Positions 6,182-12,837 of a stretch of 13,686 nucleotides of DNA are shown one piece after another. Origin of the DNA: CAZFAT01 sp964517075 (GTDB taxonomy: Bacteria > Acidobacteriota > Vicinamibacteria > Vicinamibacterales > SCN-69-37); the NCBI GenBank assembly GCA_964517075.1, contig CAZFAT010000042.1, forward strand, positions 1 to 13,686. The letters run 5' to 3'. Position numbers and translations under genes: made by a program. The notes below the pieces were generated by a model. That model had not been told where the DNA came from. It saw only the letters and a list, made by a program, of their open reading frames with translations, and did not search any database. How positions within the stretch are numbered: the stretch's first letter is position 1; every line of letters begins with the position of its first letter.

Positions 6182-7624
6182 TCAGTCGCAGCCGGCCTGC
6201 ACCAGTGCCATCAGAGCTGCCCGATCCGTCTTGCCGCGTGCGGTGACAGGAATCACGTCGACAACCACGAGGCGCCTCGGGATCTTGTGCGCGGCCATGC
6301 GGGTCGAACAGAACTGGCGAAGGCCGACGAGCGTCGGCGCGGCGACACCAGCGCGCGGCGCCACACACGCCACCACCTGCTGGCCACGTTGTCCGTCGTC
6401 TGCGGCCAGCACGCGGACGTCGAGCACGGCCGGGTGCTCCCGCAGCACCGCCTCCACATCGTCTGGCTGTACCTTGCGCCCCGCCACGTTGATGAACGAC
6501 GACACGCGCCCGGCCAGCGTGAGACGCCCCTCGTCGTCGAGACTTCCGTAGTCGCCGGTCAGGAAGCCCTGATCGTCGAAGTCGTCCGAATCGTCCCCGA
6601 CATATCGGTCGGACACCGCCGCGCTCCGGACGTGCACCCGGCCGGTCCCCGGCGGCAGACCGTCCTCCGCCCGCAATGAGACCGAGACCCCCGCCAGCGG
6701 ACGCCCCACGGTCGACGCGTCATCGATCGGTTCGCTTTCGTCGTAGGCAATTCCGCCCGTTTCGGTCGTGCCGTAGAAGGTGTGAATCTTCAGGCCGAAT
6801 CGGGCGTGGAACGCGCGCTGAGTGACCGTCGACAGGCGGGCGCCTGCCGAGATGAGCAGACGCAGCGCCCGGGGCCACTCCGCGTCTGCGGCATGCTCGA
6901 CCAGGTGCTCGAACAGGAACGGGACCCCTGGCAGGCAGCGGGCCTCGAACCGCCGGGCGTCGCGTGTGATGTGAAGGGGAACCCGCGAATCCCGCAGCAC
7001 GATGGGCGTGCCCTGAAGCAGGAGTGGCATGACGATCACGCCGAGCCCATACGAGTGAGCGAGCGGAATCGCGACCAGTTGCCTGTCGTCGCGCCCGATC
7101 CCCATGGTCGCCGTGATCTGACGGCCATCGGCGATGAGCTGAGACTCGGTGGTGCGCGCCGCGCGCGCCGGCCCGATCGATCCCGAGGTGAGCTTCAGAA
7201 CCGCCACGCCGGGATACGCCGTCGCCTCCCCGCTGCAGCGCGCGAGCACCAGTCCCGGCCCGAACGCGATCGCGTCGGTGGCGTCGTGCTCGACCGGCGC
7301 GGACGCGAGGCAGGCCGTCGCGCCGAACCGCCCACACAGCGTCTCGATATCCGGGGGTGTGGCACTCTCGTCGACGGCCATGACGGTGAGGTCGAGGACG
7401 CGGGACGCCAGGAGAAACGGCACCAACTCGGGGCGATTGCCGATTGCACACACCACGAGATCGCCACGGCCGAGTCCGAGCGCGCTGAGAGCGCGGACAG
7501 ACTCGCGACACTGCCGCGAGATGTCATCGGCGGTCAGGGCCTCGTCCCGGGTTGGCAGCACGATGAGCGGGCGACGGGGATCGTCACGCACAAGCCTCGA
7601 GAAGCACTCGACGATCTCGCTCAC
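6182..7624 (-). CDS. Adenylate-forming acyl/aryl ligase (AMP-binding)
   Basis: A member of the ANL superfamily, 480 aa, which activates a carboxylic acid with ATP and transfers it to CoA or a carrier protein. Visible motifs in order: the phosphate loop LTSGSIGPARAA with Thr146, in which the usual Lys after Pro is replaced by Ala-Arg; YGTTE at 284-288; LTGDYG followed by a hinge region AGRVSSFINVAGRKVQPDDVE; and IPVTARGKTDRAAL with the catalytic Lys465. GTG 7624 opens the protein at the expected place (SEIVECFSRL, then ADDISRQCRESVRALSALGLGRGDLV). The frame runs further upstream only across the divergent dehydratase gene. No Shine-Dalgarno precedes the start; a TATAAT lies about 11 nt upstream. 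With a chorismatase and dehydratase beside it, loading of hydroxybenzoate on an acyl carrier protein, as in xanthomonadin/aryl polyene pathways, is the favoured role. A general fatty acyl ligase is the alternative. Confidence 0.9.
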   Translation of the reverse strand: MSEIVECFSRLVRDDPRRPLIVLPTRDEALTADDISRQCRESVRALSALGLGRGDLVVCAIGNRPELVPFLLASRVLDLTVMAVDESATPPDIETLCGRFGATACLASAPVEHDATDAIAFGPGLVLARCSGEATAYPGVAVLKLTSGSIGPARAARTTESQLIADGRQITATMGIGRDDRQLVAIPLAHSYGLGVIVMPLLLQGTPIVLRDSRVPLHITRDARRFEARCLPGVPFLFEHLVEHAADAEWPRALRLLISAGARLSTVTQRAFHARFGLKIHTFYGTTETGGIAYDESEPIDDASTVGRPLAGVSVSLRAEDGLPPGTGRVHVRSAAVSDRYVGDDSDDFDDQGFLTGDYGSLDDEGRLTLAGRVSSFINVAGRKVQPDDVEAVLREHPAVLDVRVLAADDGQRGQQVVACVAPRAGVAAPTLVGLRQFCSTRMAAHKIPRRLVVVDVIPVTARGKTDRAALMALVQAGCD

Positions 7625-7634
7625 AGGGTCGAGA

Positions 7635-7642
7635 ATTATACT
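7635..7642. promoter_or_regulatory. Overlapping divergent -10-like elements
   Basis: The 27-bp gap between two divergent starts contains ATTATACT. On the minus strand 7640-7635 reads TATAAT, a perfect -10, about 11 nt before the ligase GTG. On the plus strand 7637-7642 reads TATACT, ten bases before the dehydratase GTG. Predicted transcription starts fall within a few bases of each start codon, so leaderless or near-leaderless mRNAs are likely. No good -35 is seen for either direction. Confidence 0.4.
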
Positions 7643-7651
7643 GTAGCGACT

Positions 7652-8071
7652 GTGCAGTTCTCCGTCGCCATGCTGCCGCATCACCCTCCGATGCGGCTGG
7701 TCGAGGACGTGCTCGTTGTCGCGCCCGGCGAACATGCTGTCGGGCGACGCGTCGCCGACGCCGGCGACTTCTACTTCCAGGGGCACTTCCCCGGTCAACC
7801 GGTGGTGCCGGCGATCATCCTCGTCGAGTTGCTCGCGCAGACAGGGGGCCTTGCGGTGGCCACCGCCGACGCCGAGGGATCGCCGCCGCGTCGATTGCGC
7901 GTCGCGGCGTTCGGCCCGTTCAAGTTCCCTGCGGCGGCCGGACCAGGCGTCGTGCTCGAAGCCTCGGCACGAGTGGTCGGCGCGTTCGGCGGCGTGTTCA
8001 AGATCGAAGGCTCGGTGACGGCAGACGGCGTGACCGTGGCCACCGGCAGCGTCGTGCTCGCGAGCACATAG
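7652..8071 (+). CDS. FabZ-like 3-hydroxyacyl-ACP dehydratase (hotdog fold)
   Basis: A 139-aa protein that fits FabZ/FabA-type beta-hydroxyacyl carrier protein dehydratases, which remove water during acyl or polyene chain extension. The start region MLPHHPPMRLVEDVL corresponds to the family's LPHRxPxLLVDRV opening. The active-site stretch GHFPGQPVVPAIILVELLAQTGG holds the catalytic His45 and Glu59. The usual PG after the second Pro is PA here. The C-terminal strands (FKIEGSVTADGVTVATGSVVL) complete the fold. GTG 7652 is preferred because the conserved LPH segment needs residues before ATG 7670; neither has a Shine-Dalgarno. The gene is divergent from the ligase and convergent with the chorismatase gene (13 bp between the stops). 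Short dehydratases of this kind occur in aryl polyene clusters. Confidence 0.88.
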   Translation: MQFSVAMLPHHPPMRLVEDVLVVAPGEHAVGRRVADAGDFYFQGHFPGQPVVPAIILVELLAQTGGLAVATADAEGSPPRRLRVAAFGPFKFPAAAGPGVVLEASARVVGAFGGVFKIEGSVTADGVTVATGSVVLAST

Positions 8072-8084
8072 TCGCGCCGACAAC

Positions 8085-9035
8085 TCAGACGTCGGCCACA
8101 CCCTCGATCTCCAGGAGCAGTTCCGGACGGCAGACCTGCGCTCTCAGGACCTCGATGCTGCGGGCGTTGGGGGAGCAGGCCTCGAGCCGACGACGCACCT
8201 GACGCGCGACGTCGTCGGTCGTTGCGTACGCCCGTAGATGCACCAGTCGGGTGAGCGGCTCCTGGACACCCGAGGGTGACGCTGCCGGCGCGGCCGTGAT
8301 GATGGCGCCGATGTTGCGGAGCGTCTCGGCGAGCTGCGCGTCGACGTCGCCCTCATGCAGGGACTCCTCGCCGACAATACTCGCGGTGCCGGCAATGAGC
8401 AGGGTCGGGCGCGCCCTCAGGGTGGTGACGACCGCCCGCGCGAAACACGGAGGCATCGGCCCAAACCGCTTGGAGTAGCGCCACGAGGATGTCTGACGGG
8501 GATTCTCAACAGGAATACCCGGCGCGTCGGAGGCCAGGCCATGAATGACCAGATCGCCGCCACCCACGCCGACGGCCGAGGCGGTGGCGATCGATGGCCC
8601 GAAGGCTTCCGCGGCGCGCGACAGCCCGCGATCGAAGGCATCGTAGCGCCCGGCGTTGAACACCATGTAGCGATCGAGGCTATTCCCCATCGCCTCCCCG
8701 ATCGCCGGAATGTAGTTCCAGAAGCGAATCGGCACGCGGCCGCGCGCCGCGAGCCAGCGCGTCATACGTCGATAGGCGCCGAAGACCTCCGCGCGCAGCA
8801 GCTCGGCGGGCATCAACGCCGCCTGCGGGACCGTGACCTCTATGAGGACGAGGGACTCGACTCCGGCCGCACGCATGCAGGGTCCGACATCGACCCACCG
8901 GGCCGGTGAGCCGAAGACGTGGTCGACCCACTGCGGGAAGCGCGGTTCGAGCGCGGGAATGCGATCGTGCGGACCGAGCACGCGCGGTTCCGTCACCGTC
9001 GATTGACTCGCCACCCGCGGTCGTGCAGTCGGCAT
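8085..9035 (-). CDS. Chorismatase (XanB2/Hyg5/FkbO family)
   Basis: A 316-aa enzyme that cleaves chorismate with loss of pyruvate. Relatives give 3-hydroxybenzoate (Hyg5), 3- and 4-hydroxybenzoate (XanB2) or a dihydroxycyclohexadiene acid (FkbO). Family marks in order: RFWNYIPAI; LDRYMVFNAGRYDAF; GVGGGDLVIHGLAS; the highly typical PVENPRQTSSWRYSKRFGP stretch followed by PPCFARA; LLIAGTASIVGEESLHEGD; and a C-terminal PELLLEIEGV with the conserved acidic residues. ATG 9035 avoids overlap with the divergent gene starting at 9061; ATG 9062 is a 9-residue longer alternative and neither has a ribosome-binding site. The product subtype cannot be decided by eye. It probably supplies the aryl starter for the neighbouring ligase. 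Confidence 0.9.
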   Translation of the reverse strand: MPTARPRVASQSTVTEPRVLGPHDRIPALEPRFPQWVDHVFGSPARWVDVGPCMRAAGVESLVLIEVTVPQAALMPAELLRAEVFGAYRRMTRWLAARGRVPIRFWNYIPAIGEAMGNSLDRYMVFNAGRYDAFDRGLSRAAEAFGPSIATASAVGVGGGDLVIHGLASDAPGIPVENPRQTSSWRYSKRFGPMPPCFARAVVTTLRARPTLLIAGTASIVGEESLHEGDVDAQLAETLRNIGAIITAAPAASPSGVQEPLTRLVHLRAYATTDDVARQVRRRLEACSPNARSIEVLRAQVCRPELLLEIEGVADV

Positions 9036-9047
9036 AAGATGTGGCGG

Positions 9048-9053
9048 ATCATA
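9048..9053 (-). promoter_or_regulatory. Possible -10 in the chorismatase/methyltransferase gap
   Basis: On the minus strand this reads TATGAT, five of six matches to TATAAT, 12 nt from the chorismatase ATG at 9035. It lies in a 25-bp divergent gap, like the AT-rich core at 7635-7642. A start near 9041 would leave almost no leader, consistent with the missing Shine-Dalgarno. There is no clear -35. Confidence 0.3.
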
Positions 9054-9060
9054 ACGCGAC

Positions 9061-10254
9061 ATGAGAGCGTGGCGCCTACCCCTCCACGAAACGATCCCGC
9101 GGCGGATGCGCCGCACGTTCCGTGACCTTCGACTGGAAGGACGGGGGGCGGGTCGCGAGGCGGCTGCCGTCGGCCTCGGCGTGTTTCTCGGCTGCCTGCC
9201 GCTCTATGGACTCCACCTCCTGCTCTGCTGGCTCCTGGGATCGCTCTTCCGGCTCAACCGCCTGAAGGTCTATCTTGCGGCCCAGATCTCGAATCCGTTC
9301 GTCGCGCCCTGGCTCCTGTTGGTGGAGCTGCAGACCGGCGCCTGGCTTCGGCACGGCGCCTTCCAGAGCCTCACGCCACGCGCGGTGAGCGCCGCCGGCC
9401 TCGATGTCGTGTTCGTCGACCTGCTCACCGGGAGCGTCGTCATCGGCCTCTCACTGGCCGCGATCGCCACGTCGGCCACGTTTCTCCTGCTTCGAAGTCC
9501 GACTGACGACGAGGCGTTCCTGGAGCTGGTGCGCCGCGCTTCAGACCGATATGTCAGTGCGAGCATCGTCGCCTGGGAGTTCGCGCGCGGCAAGATGCGT
9601 GGCGACCCGATCTATCGCGCGACGCTCTGCGGTGGCCTGCTGCGATCGGGAGGCACGCTGCTCGATGTGGGCTGTGGCCAGGGGCTGATGCTCTCGTTGC
9701 TGGCTGAAGCGAGGCACGCCGTCGACACGGACGCATGGCCCACCACCCTGCCCGCGCCGCCGCGATTCGATCGGATGATCGGGGTCGAGATTCGGCCGCG
9801 GGTCGCCGCCGCAGCGCGGCAGGCGCTGGAACGCGACGCGGACATCGTGCAGGGAGACGCGACCGACGCCGCGGTCGGCGCCGTCAACGTCGTGCTGCTG
9901 TTCGACGTGCTGCAGATGATGACGCGGGTGGAACAGGACGCGCTGCTGGGACGCCTGACCGCCTGCCTCGGGCCCGACGGCGTGATTCTCGTTCGAGAAG
10001 CGGACGCGGCCGCCGGATGGCGTTTCCAGGCGGTCCGCGCCGGCAATCGGCTGAAGGCGCTCGCCTTCGGTCACTGGCGACAGCACTTCGCCTTCCGAAG
10101 CCGCGCCGCGTGGCTGGCCTGCTTCGCCAGCCACGGCCTCCGCACGGAGGTTCAGCCTATGGGGAAGGGAACGCCGTTCGCCAACGTCTTGTACTCGCTC
10201 ACCGCGAAGGCGCACGCCGCTGGGTCCACCATGGCAGGTACACCACCTGGGTGA
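9061..10254 (+). CDS. DUF2062 membrane domain fused to a class I SAM methyltransferase
   Basis: A 397-aa two-domain protein. Residues about 25-145 form a DUF2062 domain: a hydrophobic helix GLGVFLGCLPLYGLHLLLCW, then LNRLKVYLAAQISNPFVAPW with the hallmark SNP, then a further long helix near 115-145. After a linker, residues about 165-390 are a Rossmann methyltransferase with motif I LLDVGCGQG (200-208), an acidic strand end GVEIRPR, GDATD, and VVLLFDVLQMM. The C-terminal segment HFAFRSRAAWLACFASHGL ... PFANVLYSL resembles methyltransferases of aryl polyene clusters. This suggests O- or C-methylation of a membrane-bound aryl product, with DUF2062 as anchor or transport part (inference). ATG 9061 lacks a good ribosome-binding site; ATG 9106 is an alternative. 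The 3' end overlaps the convergent hydrolase gene by 56 bp. Confidence 0.86.
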   Translation: MRAWRLPLHETIPRRMRRTFRDLRLEGRGAGREAAAVGLGVFLGCLPLYGLHLLLCWLLGSLFRLNRLKVYLAAQISNPFVAPWLLLVELQTGAWLRHGAFQSLTPRAVSAAGLDVVFVDLLTGSVVIGLSLAAIATSATFLLLRSPTDDEAFLELVRRASDRYVSASIVAWEFARGKMRGDPIYRATLCGGLLRSGGTLLDVGCGQGLMLSLLAEARHAVDTDAWPTTLPAPPRFDRMIGVEIRPRVAAAARQALERDADIVQGDATDAAVGAVNVVLLFDVLQMMTRVEQDALLGRLTACLGPDGVILVREADAAAGWRFQAVRAGNRLKALAFGHWRQHFAFRSRAAWLACFASHGLRTEVQPMGKGTPFANVLYSLTAKAHAAGSTMAGTPPG

Positions 10255-11173
10255 CCGGCCGGCCCTTCCGATCGAAGACGCCGCCAAACCAGAGCGCGCA
10301 ATCGATGCGCGGCGAGCCCGCAAACTCCTGCTCACAGAACCGCACGTCGGACCACAGGACCTCTGTCCCGGGCATTGCGGGTCGCTCGATGGCAAACCCC
10401 AACTCGTGTACACGCAGGAAGTTGTTGACCGTATCGAGCGACCGGGAATGCCCCACCAGGAGAGACTCGGATGTGACCGGCCAGTCGAGGGTCGGCACGA
10501 TGGCCTTCGAGATCGCATCGACGCGCCACACTCGCAGCGCACCCTGGTGTCGCTCGAACACGTCCCACTCCCGCCACGTGCCCCACCGCGCCTGGCTCGC
10601 GCGGGCAATCCGGGCGTCGAGCCTGGAATCGGCCGCCACCGCGCTGACGACCCGGGCGTACAGCACACCCCTGATGCCGAGCACCAGGGACACCAGCACC
10701 AGGATCACGCCCGCCGTGCGTTGCCGCTGCGCGCGAACGAGCCACATGGCCGCCGCGGCCAGCACGAAGAAGGACGTCAACCACGGCTCGCCCATGGCGA
10801 CGAGGGGCACGGACACGCGTGTCGGATCGAGCGGCCACGCCGGGGCGATGCGGGCGCCCGACAGCACGTCCAGCGTGAGATGGCTGAGCGCCGCGAGGGA
10901 AGCGGCCAGCGCCAGCGTGCGCCAGTGCGCCCGGGGCGTGAAGTAGCGGACCACCGCGCCCACCAGGGCTCCGAGCCCACACGCCCCGGCGATCGAGTGC
11001 GTTCCGACCTCGTGACATCGGAGATACACATCCCAGCCGAACGGCATCAACACCAGATCGATATCGGGAACCAGGGCGCCAACCACCGCCGCTGCCGCCG
11101 TCCCGGCGCGGGCGCCGCGATCGATCGATGCCACGACGAGCCGCCCCATCACCACGTGCGAGACCGGATCCAC
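10199..11173 (-). CDS. DUF457-type membrane-bound metal-dependent hydrolase (YdjM-like)
   Basis: A polytopic inner-membrane protein of 324 aa. The metal-ligand pattern of the family is present: His6 in VDPVSHVVMG, PDID with Asp37 and Asp39, His54 and His59 (CHEVGTHS), and SHLTLDVL with His98 and Asp102. Hydrophobic segments occur near residues 24-45, 62-78, 86-100, 128-146 and 152-170, then a soluble C-terminal half of about 150 residues. GTG 11173 is 4 bp after the acyltransferase stop, with GGAG about 9 nt before it inside that gene, so translation is probably coupled. The reaction of this family is poorly defined; a phospholipid or lipid-linked substrate is a guess from the neighbouring acyltransferase and glycosyltransferase. 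Confidence 0.88.
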   Translation of the reverse strand: MDPVSHVVMGRLVVASIDRGARAGTAAAAVVGALVPDIDLVLMPFGWDVYLRCHEVGTHSIAGACGLGALVGAVVRYFTPRAHWRTLALAASLAALSHLTLDVLSGARIAPAWPLDPTRVSVPLVAMGEPWLTSFFVLAAAAMWLVRAQRQRTAGVILVLVSLVLGIRGVLYARVVSAVAADSRLDARIARASQARWGTWREWDVFERHQGALRVWRVDAISKAIVPTLDWPVTSESLLVGHSRSLDTVNNFLRVHELGFAIERPAMPGTEVLWSDVRFCEQEFAGSPRIDCALWFGGVFDRKGRPVTQVVYLPWWTQRRAPSR

Positions 11174-11177
11174 CGTC

Positions 11178-12170
11178 TCAGCTCCGCTCGCGCTCAGCCC
11201 CTGGGACCGGCTCCGTCTGCGCGTCCCAGTAGTTGTAGAACTGGTACCAGTACTCCGGATGCTGCCTGACGCGAGCGCCGAGCTGATCGGCCGACCGCTG
11301 GGCCGCGCGCTGGATCGCGGCGTCGCGCGGCAGGTCCCCCGAGACGTAGATCGGCTCCCCCGGCTCGATCCGAAAGCGTCCGTCGCCGGCGCGCTCGATG
11401 AAACAGGGCACCAGCGGTGCGCCGGACACGTACGCCATGAGCGCCGGGGTGCGCAGAAACCAGGCGTGCCGGCCGAGAAAGTTCACGGCCACGCGATCGC
11501 GACCGACGTGGCGATCGATCAGCAACGCGACGGCTCTGTTCTCCGCCAGGCGTCTGCGGATCTGGAGCGCCGTGTCGAGCGACTTCCCGACCTCGACCGT
11601 ATCGACGCCGAGCCGTTCACGGAACCTCCGGCGCCGCCTGTTGATGGTCTCACTCGCTTCGGGCATGGCCACGATGGTGAGGGGCACCTTGAAGACGTGA
11701 CGCATGGCCACGCTGCCGATCTCCCAGTTGCCGTAATGGCCGCTGGCCAAGACGACGCCGTTGCCCCTGGCCAGCAATTGCTCGAAGAGGCGAACGTGCT
11801 CCGGCGTGTACTCGAACAGCGCCGGCGCGGCGGCGGGCGGCACGTTCACGGCCGACAGGAAGTCGACGACATCCCGGGCGTAGGCGCGCAGGGTGTGAAG
11901 CGCACGACGCTCGAGCACGGCGGCCGTCTCGTCCGGAAACACCGCGCGCAGATTGTCGGCGACCGCCCGCCGCACCGTCCGCATGGTCCGCCATGCGAGC
12001 CAGGAGCCCGCTCCGCCGAGACCGTAGGACAGCGTTCTGGGCAACACCGAGACGCCGAAGCAGGTGGCCTCGAAGACCGTGCCGGTGTTCAGTGCGTGGG
12101 TCGTCCAGGGCCGCGGCTCCTCATGGTCCTGGGAGCCGCCGGTCGGGGATGGTGCTCTAGATGCGCTCAA
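11178..12170 (-). CDS. LpxL/HtrB-like lysophospholipid/lipid A acyltransferase family protein
   Basis: About 330 aa, close to the family's usual 300-320. It transfers an acyl chain at the inner membrane. The catalytic HxxxxE motif is HYGNWE (His145 to Glu150) after LARGNGVVLASG. The N-terminal part has the family's NLRAVFP after a hydrophobic segment, and later stretches RRLAENRAVALLIDRHVGRD and VNFLGRHAWFLRTPALMA match the second conserved block (DQ/DRxxG...F.G). The C-terminus HPEYWYQFYNYW is characteristic. The start is uncertain: the in-frame TTG 12170 overlaps the glycosyltransferase end by 14 nt without a Shine-Dalgarno. ATG 12248 gives a longer, non-conserved lead. In aryl polyene clusters such enzymes are thought to attach the polyene to its lipid head; that role here is inference. 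Confidence 0.85.
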   Translation of the reverse strand: MSASRAPSPTGGSQDHEEPRPWTTHALNTGTVFEATCFGVSVLPRTLSYGLGGAGSWLAWRTMRTVRRAVADNLRAVFPDETAAVLERRALHTLRAYARDVVDFLSAVNVPPAAAPALFEYTPEHVRLFEQLLARGNGVVLASGHYGNWEIGSVAMRHVFKVPLTIVAMPEASETINRRRRRFRERLGVDTVEVGKSLDTALQIRRRLAENRAVALLIDRHVGRDRVAVNFLGRHAWFLRTPALMAYVSGAPLVPCFIERAGDGRFRIEPGEPIYVSGDLPRDAAIQRAAQRSADQLGARVRQHPEYWYQFYNYWDAQTEPVPGAERERS

Positions 12171-12837
12171 TGAAGCGATAGTACACCGCCAGAAAACAGG
12201 TACGTGTCGTGTCCCGGATCGGCCGAAGTTTGCTTCGTCGTCCGTCATAGACTGCCGACACCGGCGCGCTCTCGACCCGGCCGCCCCGCCGTCGCACCTT
12301 GATCAGCATCTCGGTTTCGATGTCGTAGCCCGTGGCGACGAACACAATCGGCCGTAGCGCCTCCACCCGGAAGACGCGGAAGCCGCACTGGGTGTCCGGA
12401 ACCGCCACGCCGACGAAGCTCGAGAGTGCGCGGCTGCCGATGCGATTCGCGTGGTACCGCGACGCCGGCATCTCCGCCCGTCGGAATTGCCGCGTGCCAA
12501 TGACCACGTCTGCGCCCGACGTCGCCGCGACCTCCAGCAGGCGCGCGGCTTCGGCCGGCACGTGCTGCAGGTCCGCGTCGATCAGCAGCACGTGCGTGAC
12601 GTCGTCCTCGAACACGCGAGCCAGGCCGGTGCGCACGGCGTGGCCTTTGCCGCGATTGCGTCCATGCGCGAGGACCTCCGCGCCAGCCTCGCGCGCGCGT
12701 GCCGCCGTCGCATCCGTGGATCCGTCGTCGACGACGATGACGCGGTGCACGAGCGGACGCACACCCCGAACCACGTCAGCGACGGTGTCACCTTCATTGA
12801 AGGCCGCGATCAGCGCCACCACACGGATGCTAGGCAT
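12157..12837 (-). CDS. Family 2 glycosyltransferase (DPM1-like)
   Basis: A compact 226-aa GT-A enzyme without membrane helices. N-terminal IAAFNEGDTVADVVRGV and VVDDGSTD (Asp37, Asp38) bind the nucleotide, NRGKGHAVRTGL follows, and IDADLQH gives the metal-binding DxD (Asp87, Asp89). The acceptor region has the VPDTQCGFRVFR pattern of dolichyl- or undecaprenyl-phosphate hexose synthases, then FVATGYDIETEMLIKVRRRGGRV. ATG 12837 overlaps the MMPL stop by 8 nt, so translation is coupled to the exporter. Its 3' end overlaps the acyltransferase start. Sugar and acceptor are unknown; it could glycosylate the aryl lipid or form a lipid-linked sugar. Confidence 0.9.
   Translation of the reverse strand: MPSIRVVALIAAFNEGDTVADVVRGVRPLVHRVIVVDDGSTDATAARAREAGAEVLAHGRNRGKGHAVRTGLARVFEDDVTHVLLIDADLQHVPAEAARLLEVAATSGADVVIGTRQFRRAEMPASRYHANRIGSRALSSFVGVAVPDTQCGFRVFRVEALRPIVFVATGYDIETEMLIKVRRRGGRVESAPVSAVYDGRRSKLRPIRDTTRTCFLAVYYRFIERI

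Noticed and set aside
6782..7651. Upstream extension of the dehydratase frame to give 429 codons
   Set aside because: The extension lies antisense to the ligase gene, has no family similarity, and the dehydratase domain starts at its usual place near 7652.
7625..8101. Upstream extension of the ligase frame to 639 codons
   Set aside because: It runs antisense through the dehydratase gene and adds sequence unlike any adenylate-forming enzyme N-terminus.
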